This document shows, piece after piece, positions 16,124 to 23,590 of a DNA stretch of 64,000 nt. Position 1 is the first letter of the stretch, and the number at the start of each line of letters is the position of its first letter. Position numbers and translations under genes: made by a program. This DNA comes from Chitinophagales bacterium (GTDB lineage: Bacteria > Bacteroidota > Bacteroidia > Chitinophagales > CAIOSU01), in the NCBI GenBank assembly GCA_040877935.1, contig JBBDNB010000043.1:152109-216108 (forward strand). Reading direction: 5' to 3'. The notes under the pieces were generated by a model, which did not search any database, was not told where the DNA came from, and worked only from the letters and a program-made list of their open reading frames with translations.

Positions 16124-17494
16124 ATGGACAACAAAGAAATTGACATTGTATTTTACGGGGCTGCAGGTACGGTTACCGGATCAAAAATCCTGCTCAGCTT
16201 CAGGGGAAAGAAAATATTAATCGATTGTGGCCTTTTCCAGGGCTTAAAGCATTTGCGCGATAAAAATTGGCAAGATCTTCCAATTAATGCTTTTGAGATT
16301 GATGAAGTAATTCTAACTCATGCCCATCTTGATCATTCCGGTTATTTGCCCCGATTGGTAAAGCAAGGTTTTAAAGGCCCTATTCACGCCACGCCACCAA
16401 CTATAGAGCTGGCTCAAATTATTTTGCTCGACAGTGCTAAAATACAGGAAGAAGAAGCTGCTGATGCCAATGAAAGAGGCTATTCGAAACACACAAAAGC
16501 TTTGCCATTATACGATATTGAAGATGCAGAGGAAGTAGCCCCGCTTTTTGTTGCGCATGAATATTCAGAAATGGTAATTATAAATGAGGATTTTAAATTT
16601 CAATTTCATCATTCAGGCCATATATTAGGAGGAGCAATAGTTGAAATCTTTGCAGGGTCTAAAACAATTGTGATTACAGGAGATGTTGGGCAGGAAAAAC
16701 CATTGTTGCTCGAACCCCCAAAAGTGCTGCAAAAGGGAAATATCGTTTTGATGGAATCTACCTATGGAGACCGGCTTCATTTTGATGAAAATCCAAAGGA
16801 ACTGATTCGGGATGCTATTTATAAAACCTATGAAAAGGGCGGAAATCTGTTTATTCCAACCTTCGCAGTTGAGCGTGCCCAGGAAATTTTGTATTTGCTT
16901 GCTCAGTTAATGCGCGAAAAAAATATGCCTAATATGCCAATATACCTCGACAGTCCTATGGCTGTGAAAGCCACACATGTGTTTTTTGATTTCCCTGATT
17001 GGCATATACTCAGCAAAAATGAGGTAGATCAAATGCGAAAAGAAGTAATTCTGGTGAGTGATTATAAAGAATCGCAAAGACTTGTGGCTGATGATACACC
17101 AAAAATAGTACTGGCAGGAAGTGGAATGATTACAGGTGGTCGTATTTTGCATTATTTGGAAAGGCATATCAGAGATTCAAAAAACACGATTTTACTTGCC
17201 GGTTTTCAGGCTGTTGGAACTAGGGGGCATTCACTGGCAACGGGGGCACAGGAGGTTAAATTTTTTGGTGAATGGCATACCATTAAAGCAGAAGTTGTAC
17301 AAATGCACAGCCTTTCTGCTCATGGGGATCAAAATGACCTGCTCAACTGGCTGTCGAATTTTAAAGAAGGGCCTGAAAAAGTATTGCTCTATCATGGCGA
17401 ACTCAATGCTGCACATCAACTTGAACTTAAAATTTGGGACACCTTAAATCTTGATGTTGAAACAGCTTTGCCTGTTGTTCATTATAAGTTTTAG
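16124..17494 (+). CDS. Beta-CASP metallo-beta-lactamase-fold RNase-like hydrolase
   Basis: A 456-residue cytoplasmic protein. The metallo-beta-lactamase motif HAHLDHSG supplies zinc ligands around residue 67; HSGHILGG and TGDVG follow. The beta-CASP insert shows FAVERAQEIL and LDSPMA, and SGMITGGR plus SAHGDQNDLL are typical of the CPSF-type RNA-processing group. The C-terminus reads LYHGE, the last metal-binding histidine region. Enzymes of this group cut RNA endo- or exonucleolytically. The gene stands alone; a one-mismatch promoter box ends four bases before the ATG. Confidence 0.9.
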   Translation: MDNKEIDIVFYGAAGTVTGSKILLSFRGKKILIDCGLFQGLKHLRDKNWQDLPINAFEIDEVILTHAHLDHSGYLPRLVKQGFKGPIHATPPTIELAQIILLDSAKIQEEEAADANERGYSKHTKALPLYDIEDAEEVAPLFVAHEYSEMVIINEDFKFQFHHSGHILGGAIVEIFAGSKTIVITGDVGQEKPLLLEPPKVLQKGNIVLMESTYGDRLHFDENPKELIRDAIYKTYEKGGNLFIPTFAVERAQEILYLLAQLMREKNMPNMPIYLDSPMAVKATHVFFDFPDWHILSKNEVDQMRKEVILVSDYKESQRLVADDTPKIVLAGSGMITGGRILHYLERHIRDSKNTILLAGFQAVGTRGHSLATGAQEVKFFGEWHTIKAEVVQMHSLSAHGDQNDLLNWLSNFKEGPEKVLLYHGELNAAHQLELKIWDTLNLDVETALPVVHYKF

Positions 17495-17539
17495 CTACAT
17501 ACTATTCATTAACAGCTCCATTGATTCCTTAAGATAAAC

Positions 17540-17547
17540 TATCTTTG
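17540..17547 (+). promoter_or_regulatory. -7 box TATCTTTG of the thiolase gene
   Basis: TATCTTTG fits TAnnTTTG, with a TTG at 17521-17523 as a possible, slightly close -33 element. The expected RNA start is near 17553, giving a leader of about 28 bases before the ATG at 17582. Confidence 0.6.
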
Positions 17548-17581
17548 CACTAGATCGTTTTGTAACAAAAAAGGAATAGTA

Positions 17582-18760
17582 ATGAAAGAAGTTTATATCG
17601 TATCGGTAGCCAGAACACCTTTAGGTGCTTTTGGAGGAAAATTATCAACTATGACAGCCATTGACCTTGGTGCATTGGCTATAAAAGAAGCTGTGAACCG
17701 GGCAGGCATTAAACCGGAAGCGGTGCAGGAAGCATTTATCGGTAATGTGATCAGCGCAAATCTCGGACAGGCTCCGGCCAAGCAAGCCGCATTAAAGGCA
17801 GGGTTGGCAAAAGAAACTCCAACCACCACAGTCAACAAAGTTTGTGCATCAGGAATGAAAGCCATTATGCTGGCAACACAAAGTATTTTGCTGGGCGACA
17901 ATGATATCATTGTTGCGGGTGGAATGGAGTGTATGTCGAAAGCGCCATTTATGCTTGATAGGGCTCGTTTTGGATATGGCTATGGCGATAATAAGATTTA
18001 CGATGCCATTTCCCGCGATGCATTGCAAGACCCATACAAAGGCTATATGATGGGCAATGCCGGAGAAGTTTGTGCCAAAAAATACAATTTCAGTCGTGAA
18101 GAACAGGACGATTATGCCATTGAATCCTACAATCGCGCTACGAAAGCATACGAAAGTGGAAAGTTTAAAAATGAGATTGTCCCAGTGCCTGTACCCCAAA
18201 GAAAAGGTGATCCGGTAATGGTAGAAAAAGATGAAGAACTGGACCGTGTGCGATTTGACAAAATAAAAAGCCTGCGACCGGCCTTTGATAAAGAAGGAAC
18301 CATCACGGCTGCCAATGCTTCCAAGATTAATGATGGTGCTGCCGCAGTGGTATTGATGAGCAAGGAGAAAGCTGAAGAATTAGGCGTGAAACCATTGGCC
18401 AGAATTTTGAGCTATGCAGATGCATCACAAGATCCTGAATGGTTTACCACTACTCCTTCCAAAGCAATGCCCAAGGCTATTGCCAAGGCCGGTTTGAGTA
18501 TTGATAAAATTGATTTCTTTGAGATCAATGAAGCATTTTCAGTAGTTGCACTGGCGAATATTAAGGAACTGGGAATAGAACACGCCAAAACCAATGTTTA
18601 TGGTGGTGCTGTTTCGCTTGGCCACCCGGTAGGTGTTTCTGGTGCAAGGATATTGATTGCATTGTTATCTGTATTGCAAAATGAAGGGGGTACAATTGGT
18701 TGTGCCGGCATATGCAATGGCGGGGGCGGAGCTTCTGCTATGGTGATTGAGAAGCTTTGA
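17582..18760 (+). CDS. Acetyl-CoA C-acetyltransferase (thiolase)
   Basis: A 392-residue thiolase of the biosynthetic/degradative superfamily. The nucleophile is C88 (VNKVCASG), and H348 in GGAVSLGHPVG and C378 in GICNGGGG complete the active site. It joins two acetyl-CoA to acetoacetyl-CoA or runs the reverse cleavage in the cytoplasm. The length and spacing are normal. It has its own promoter box and a strong hairpin 70 bases after the stop. No other beta-oxidation gene is adjacent, so direction and pathway stay open. Confidence 0.94.
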   Translation: MKEVYIVSVARTPLGAFGGKLSTMTAIDLGALAIKEAVNRAGIKPEAVQEAFIGNVISANLGQAPAKQAALKAGLAKETPTTTVNKVCASGMKAIMLATQSILLGDNDIIVAGGMECMSKAPFMLDRARFGYGYGDNKIYDAISRDALQDPYKGYMMGNAGEVCAKKYNFSREEQDDYAIESYNRATKAYESGKFKNEIVPVPVPQRKGDPVMVEKDEELDRVRFDKIKSLRPAFDKEGTITAANASKINDGAAAVVLMSKEKAEELGVKPLARILSYADASQDPEWFTTTPSKAMPKAIAKAGLSIDKIDFFEINEAFSVVALANIKELGIEHAKTNVYGGAVSLGHPVGVSGARILIALLSVLQNEGGTIGCAGICNGGGGASAMVIEKL

Positions 18761-18831
18761 TGTTAGTAGCTATTAATCATTGTTAATTTTTGGAACGTTT
18801 TCGCAATACAATTAACTTGAAACAGTTATAC

Positions 18832-18871
18832 AGCCTGCCTGGTTTGATTTTTACCGGCAGGCTTAATTTTT
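18832..18871 (+). terminator. Strong hairpin with T run, directly before the next start codon
   Basis: AGCCTGCC (18832-18839) pairs with GGCAGGCT (18856-18863), extended by GGT/ACC inside, and is followed by TTAATTTTT. It has the form of an intrinsic terminator for the thiolase mRNA, yet it ends four bases before the ATG of the next gene. Confidence 0.7.
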
Positions 18872-18875
18872 CACA

Positions 18876-19796
18876 ATGAAACAACTCGCATTTGTCATTT
18901 TGTTTATGCTCGTTTTCACAGGTCTGTTTGCACAGGAAGGAGATATACAGCATGATCCTCAATTGAAAGTGCGGGAGGACAGCCTTGCTGTAATTGCAAA
19001 ACAAATCATTGAAGGAGAAACAGAATACGACCGGGCTAAAGCCTGTTTTGAATTTATTCCAAAATTGGTAAAAGCCCTCAAAATACCGGGGTCATTTCAC
19101 TATCCTTTTGAAAAATTACAAACTATTTCTATTCTAAAACCCGAGGACAATAGTTTTCGCATTTTCTCTTGGGTATTGCAAAAAAACAATAAAACTTTTC
19201 GGTTTTATGGCGCCATTCAAATGAATACTGAAGACAATGCGCTGCAACTCTATCCGCTCTATGATTATTCCGATTCTATTCAAAATCCAATGGATACTGT
19301 TTTGAACAATGAATCCTGGTATGGAGCACTGTATTATAAAATACTTGAAGTTAGACACAGAAAAAATACTTACTACACTTTGCTGGGTTGGGATGGGAAT
19401 GATGCTATGAGTACAAAGAAAGTAGCTGATGTGCTTTATTTTGAAGATGAAAAACCTGTTTTTGGGGCACCTGTTTTTGAAATAATGGAAGAAGATGCTG
19501 AAGAAACAACAATCAAAAACCGGATAATTGTAGAATACAAAGTCAACTCAAATGTTTCCTTCAATTACTATCCACCCGAGGATATGATTATTCACGATCA
19601 CGTAATAGCGCCCGATGATAAATCCAAGGGCTTACAGTTTACCTATGTGCCTGACGGAACATATGTGGGTTATAAATGGAAAAAGGGACAATGGAATTAT
19701 GTTGAAAGGGTTTTCAATAAAAATATTGATAAACCCGATGATCCTCCGGTTCCCCATCCTTCAAAAGAAAAGGGACTCAGCGCTCCTGATAAATAG
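18876..19796 (+). CDS. Secreted protein, function unknown
   Basis: A 306-residue protein with a signal peptide (LAFVILFMLVFTGLFAQ). The mature part is acidic and looks beta-rich, with TYYTLLGWDGNDAMSTKK, RIIVEYKVNSNVSFNYYP and a polar C-terminus PDDPPVPHPSKEKG. I do not recognise a named family; it resembles uncharacterised Bacteroidota secreted proteins. The start is the only ATG that keeps the signal peptide, and it lies just behind a terminator-like hairpin. Its last 20 bases overlap the convergent OstA-like gene. Confidence 0.7.
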   Translation: MKQLAFVILFMLVFTGLFAQEGDIQHDPQLKVREDSLAVIAKQIIEGETEYDRAKACFEFIPKLVKALKIPGSFHYPFEKLQTISILKPEDNSFRIFSWVLQKNNKTFRFYGAIQMNTEDNALQLYPLYDYSDSIQNPMDTVLNNESWYGALYYKILEVRHRKNTYYTLLGWDGNDAMSTKKVADVLYFEDEKPVFGAPVFEIMEEDAEETTIKNRIIVEYKVNSNVSFNYYPPEDMIIHDHVIAPDDKSKGLQFTYVPDGTYVGYKWKKGQWNYVERVFNKNIDKPDDPPVPHPSKEKGLSAPDK

Positions 19797-21318
19797 CTTC
19801 TTTTGAAGCCGGTCTTTCATCAGGTCGCCAGATAAAATCTTTAAGCAAAAAATCATCGGGATGGATTTTCTGTATGGGCGTAAAAGCGGCATCCGGTTTT
19901 TGCAAAAAACTAATGCGCGATACTTCTTGGTTTTCTAAGTAAATCCACATATTGCTGCACAGCGCTTTGTTGATGCCGATATAGGCTTCCTGCTCGTCTT
20001 TGCCATAATAGACACTTTCTCCATTGCCCTTTACCAGCATCTTATGCAATTCATTATTTCTAAAATAGCCATAAATATTGCGGCCCTTTATCTGGTTGTA
20101 AAAACCGTGCTCTTCATCAGCTTCACTAATGATAAAACCATTTTTTAAAAGATCCACCTCATCCACTTTGTTGTTCTTTAGCCTAATTGCAATAGTGTCG
20201 CCAGTGAGTTGATTGACACTACTCCATAAAACCGGATCATAGAACATGCGAATGGTAGAGTCGCCAAAGGAAAAAAACAAAGAATCGCATCGTCCCTGCA
20301 AATCGCTTTTGAAAAACACGACATCGTGAAAAGCATTCATTTCCTGTTTTCCGCTGATTGAATCCCTGCCTGTTTCTAATGAATCGGAAGTGAGAAAAAG
20401 CGAGTCCATATCCATAATATAGATCAGTAGAATACTGTCTGTAGCATGTATTTCATCCTTTTTGCGATAAAATTCCGCATAATAGGCGTTCAGGATAATT
20501 CCCAAAGAATCATCTTTCCACAGAAATCGATCATATGAAATGCCATAATCTGTTTCTTGTTCATAGTATAGGCTGTCGGATTCCAGGTATTGTCCTTCGG
20601 AACGGAGTACTGTGTTTTTACCAAAGGTGGATTTACCGGTGGGGGTATCGTACCAGCCAGATTCGCAATAGATGTGGTTTTGCTCGCTTATAATATTTGA
20701 AGGCCCGTGAAAAACCAGGCGCTCAATGGCATATTGATATTCAAGCGTGTCGGAATAAATGGTATAATCGTCTGAAATAAGCACAACACTGTCTTTGAAA
20801 AATGCTTTTTTACTGCTTGTATAGTAATAGCCTCTTTTACTGTTGAGATCAATGTCATCATTATAGACATGCCCACCTTCATAATACCTGGCAATTTCAT
20901 TTTTTATATCGTAGTAGAGCAGGCGGGTATCAAGGTTCAGGCGGCTTTCGCGCAAATGTACATTTTCAAAAAAGCGCACTTCCCTGCTTTCTCCATCGTA
21001 TTTCAGCGAATCAGAATAAATGTCAAGGCTGTCACCACGTTGAATATGCACATTGCCAAAAGCATCTACTGCATTTATATTGGTATAGAAATAAGCGCTG
21101 TCGCAATTCAGTGTAAGGTCACCCTGTCGTAACTTAACATCCCCGGTGAGCTTCCTGGCAGTTTGCCCGTTACGTTCTGCACTGTTTAATCTTTTAGCAT
21201 TGAGAATCTCAATTTTTTGCTTTTGTCCATAGCTCTTTTCAGCTATAAAAAACAGTAATAGAAAACAGCAATAAAAAGCAGGAGGGTAATAAAATTTTAA
21301 GCGTTTAGTCTGGAACAT
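19777..21318 (-). CDS. OstA/LptA-like protein
   Basis: A 513-residue envelope protein from the ATG at 21318; a TTG at 21324 would add two residues. It has a signal peptide (AFYCCFLLLFFIAEKSYGQ). The mature part is made of repeated OstA-type beta-jellyroll strands: TGDVKLRQGDLTLNCDSAYFY, DAFGNVHIQRGD, YEGGHVYNDD and many DSL/Y repeats. LptA-like proteins form the periplasmic bridge that carries lipopolysaccharide to LptD. It lies downstream of mlaD-like and amidase genes on the same strand, with a divergent LptD-like gene beyond, which supports the envelope role. Its 3' end overlaps the convergent gene by 20 bp. Confidence 0.8.
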   Translation of the reverse strand: MFQTKRLKFYYPPAFYCCFLLLFFIAEKSYGQKQKIEILNAKRLNSAERNGQTARKLTGDVKLRQGDLTLNCDSAYFYTNINAVDAFGNVHIQRGDSLDIYSDSLKYDGESREVRFFENVHLRESRLNLDTRLLYYDIKNEIARYYEGGHVYNDDIDLNSKRGYYYTSSKKAFFKDSVVLISDDYTIYSDTLEYQYAIERLVFHGPSNIISEQNHIYCESGWYDTPTGKSTFGKNTVLRSEGQYLESDSLYYEQETDYGISYDRFLWKDDSLGIILNAYYAEFYRKKDEIHATDSILLIYIMDMDSLFLTSDSLETGRDSISGKQEMNAFHDVVFFKSDLQGRCDSLFFSFGDSTIRMFYDPVLWSSVNQLTGDTIAIRLKNNKVDEVDLLKNGFIISEADEEHGFYNQIKGRNIYGYFRNNELHKMLVKGNGESVYYGKDEQEAYIGINKALCSNMWIYLENQEVSRISFLQKPDAAFTPIQKIHPDDFLLKDFIWRPDERPASKEAIYQER

Positions 21319-21349
21319 TGGCAAGTCTTGAGTTATCTAATAACTCTAA

Positions 21350-22321
21350 CTATTTTTTTGACCTTTTCTTTTTCCCGCCACCACCAAAAAGTGATAAATG
21401 TACATAGTTGCCGGGATTTTCCTTTACATCCACCAGTAAACTATCCAGATCAGTTACAGTACGATTGAGATTGTCGTAAAATTCACGCTCGTTGATCAAT
21501 GCGGATACACTACCTTGTCCCTGGTTTACTGAATCAAGAACTTGAGCCATATGACCCAGGCTTTTAGATAAATTGTTGACCATTTGTCCCAGATTGGCTT
21601 TGCTAAGTGAATCTGTAACTGCCGATAAATTATAGATCAGTGCAGTAATTTCTTCATCACTACTGTCAAGGTTCGCAGTTATATTTTCGATATTAGATAA
21701 AATATTACTAATGGTTTTGGTTTGAGAAACCACCAATGTGTCAATATTTATGGCCACTTGTTCAAATTGGCTGGTAGCTTTTTCAATAGATTGAAAACTC
21801 TTCTGAATATTCGATTCCTGGAGTACAAACCCGACAATGGTTACCAGTGAATCTATGGAGCTGAACAATTCCTCTGCCTTTAATTTTACGGGGAGCATTT
21901 GATCACTGACTTCCTGAGTGAGTGATTTTGCTGTAGAAGTCATGAGTGTGTCACCGCTTTTGGCAAGCACTTCAGAATTCCCCATGTTGATTTGAATGGC
22001 CTTTTCTCCAAGTAAATCGGAAGAAATAATATCAGCAGTAGAATTTTCAGGAATATCTACATCTTCATTAATTCTTATAGAAACAAGTATCTGAGCACTT
22101 TTTAAGTCTTTTAGTTGAATGCTTTGGACTTTTCCCACTTTATATCCATTGATTAAAATTGGATCGGAGGGATTTAAGCCATCTACTTTTTGATAAACGC
22201 CATAAAAATAGCGGGGTTCTGAGAAAAAACTGTAGCCTTTAACATAGCTGTAGCCAAAAATTGCTACTACCAGACCAAAGGTAGCTAACACTCCTACTTT
22301 AAATTCATCGGATAATTTCAA
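21350..22321 (-). CDS. MlaD/MCE-domain protein
   Basis: A 323-residue protein with one N-terminal membrane helix and a single MCE domain at about residues 35-115 (VDGLNPSDPILINGYKVG, STADIISSDLLGEKAIQI). The rest is a long helical region typical of substrate-binding subunits of Mla-type lipid transporters, ending in basic KKKRSKK. The MCE ring takes phospholipids between the membranes. The start is TTG at 22321 (product start MKLSDEFKVG, the usual opening of the family). The ATPase and permease partners are not in this window. The gene lies between the amidase and OstA-like genes on one strand. Confidence 0.87.
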   Translation of the reverse strand: MKLSDEFKVGVLATFGLVVAIFGYSYVKGYSFFSEPRYFYGVYQKVDGLNPSDPILINGYKVGKVQSIQLKDLKSAQILVSIRINEDVDIPENSTADIISSDLLGEKAIQINMGNSEVLAKSGDTLMTSTAKSLTQEVSDQMLPVKLKAEELFSSIDSLVTIVGFVLQESNIQKSFQSIEKATSQFEQVAINIDTLVVSQTKTISNILSNIENITANLDSSDEEITALIYNLSAVTDSLSKANLGQMVNNLSKSLGHMAQVLDSVNQGQGSVSALINEREFYDNLNRTVTDLDSLLVDVKENPGNYVHLSLFGGGGKKKRSKK

Positions 22322-22375
22322 ATTGAACGATTTTGAACAGCGCCAAAAATAATCATTTAAGTAAAGCTAAAAAAG

Positions 22376-23533
22376 TTATTTTTTTTGAGCATTTAAAACT
22401 TGATTAACAGATACACGCTTACCTTCTTTATATGCCGTAACATATGCATCTCTCAGCCCATTGGCCCTTAATTTATCACGGTGTGCAATTGCATCTTTAT
22501 AATTCGTAAAAGCACCGGTCAAATAACGGTTATATCCACTTTCTATTTTTTCTATTTCAAAAGAGTCTACTATTTCTAAACGCTTGTCATTTTTTTCAAG
22601 GACTTTTTTTGTGGCACAAAACTGTATTTTAAAAAGTACTTCAGGTGTGGCGGACTTCACTTTTTCTTCAGAAGTTTCTAATTCTGCCAATACTGGTTCT
22701 TTGCTTTCAGGTTGCCCCTCAGGGTCTATTGTAATTCCTTCTAAAGTACTTTTTTCTATTCTTTCTTTGTAATCTCTAAAGGAGCGATACATTGCTGAAG
22801 CCATGTATGATTGGCCGTTTTCAGAAAGCAAATAGCGCTCTTCTTCCTGGTTGGTCAAAAATCCCAGTTCAACAAGTACGCTGGGCATTGTGGTTTGATT
22901 GAGCACAACAAAGCCTGCTTGTTTCACACCGCGAGTGGGGCGTTTTGCACGGGTTTTGAATTCAGCCTCCAGCATTTGAGCATATTTAATACTTTGCTCC
23001 ATATAGGCATTCTGGAACATGGATAGCAAAATATGCGATTCGGGTTTATTGGGGTCAAAACCACCGTAATTTTCTTCGTAATCTTCCTCCATTAAGATTA
23101 CAGCATTTTCCCGTTTGGCCACATTGAGGTTTTCTTCAGTTTTATGCAGTCCTAAAACATAAACTTCAGATCCTTTTACAGTAGGCTTTGGAAAAGAATT
23201 GATATGCACAGAAATAAAAAAATCAGCCTTGTGCTTGTTGGCAAAATTTCCACGTTCTACAAGCGGAACAAAAACATCTTTGTCGCGTGTGTATAATACT
23301 TCAACATCCGGAAGGTATTCCTTGATATACTCTCCCAGTTTCAGGCTAACAGCCAGGGTAATGTCTTTTTCCCTGGAATGTCCGCCCAGCGCACCTGGAT
23401 CTTTTCCTCCATGCCCTGCATCAATTACAATTTTATCAATTTTATATTCCGCTGCAATAAAGCTTGCAACAAAATTAAAGCGAGGTAAAAGCAAAAGGCT
23501 TAGAGTAAGAAAGAATACTATTGCCTTGTTCAC
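22376..23533 (-). CDS. N-acetylmuramoyl-L-alanine amidase with C-terminal SPOR-like region
   Basis: A 385-residue periplasmic peptidoglycan hydrolase. A signal peptide is followed by an Amidase_3 domain: IVIDAGHGGKDPG (H41), E55, ISVHINSFP and the catalytic LVELGFLTNQEE. It cuts the bond between N-acetylmuramic acid and L-alanine. After a linker rich in Glu and Pro, the last 80 residues (FKIQFCATKK, YLTGAFTNYKDAIAHRDKLR) look like a SPOR-type peptidoglycan-binding repeat. The start is GTG at 23533, chosen for the signal peptide. It is divergent from the LptD-like gene with only 57 bp between. Confidence 0.9.
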   Translation of the reverse strand: MNKAIVFFLTLSLLLLPRFNFVASFIAAEYKIDKIVIDAGHGGKDPGALGGHSREKDITLAVSLKLGEYIKEYLPDVEVLYTRDKDVFVPLVERGNFANKHKADFFISVHINSFPKPTVKGSEVYVLGLHKTEENLNVAKRENAVILMEEDYEENYGGFDPNKPESHILLSMFQNAYMEQSIKYAQMLEAEFKTRAKRPTRGVKQAGFVVLNQTTMPSVLVELGFLTNQEEERYLLSENGQSYMASAMYRSFRDYKERIEKSTLEGITIDPEGQPESKEPVLAELETSEEKVKSATPEVLFKIQFCATKKVLEKNDKRLEIVDSFEIEKIESGYNRYLTGAFTNYKDAIAHRDKLRANGLRDAYVTAYKEGKRVSVNQVLNAQKK

Positions 23534-23545
23534 GTTTTTAAATTT

Positions 23546-23553
23546 TATTTTTG
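23546..23553 (+). promoter_or_regulatory. -7 box TATTTTTG before the LptD-like gene
   Basis: TATTTTTG fits TAnnTTTG and lies 37 bases before the TTG start at 23591, within the short divergent spacer. The AT-rich context lowers the weight of the match. Confidence 0.4.
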
Positions 23554-23590
23554 TCCGTAATATTATTCATTAAAACTAAGTCAATTTTTC

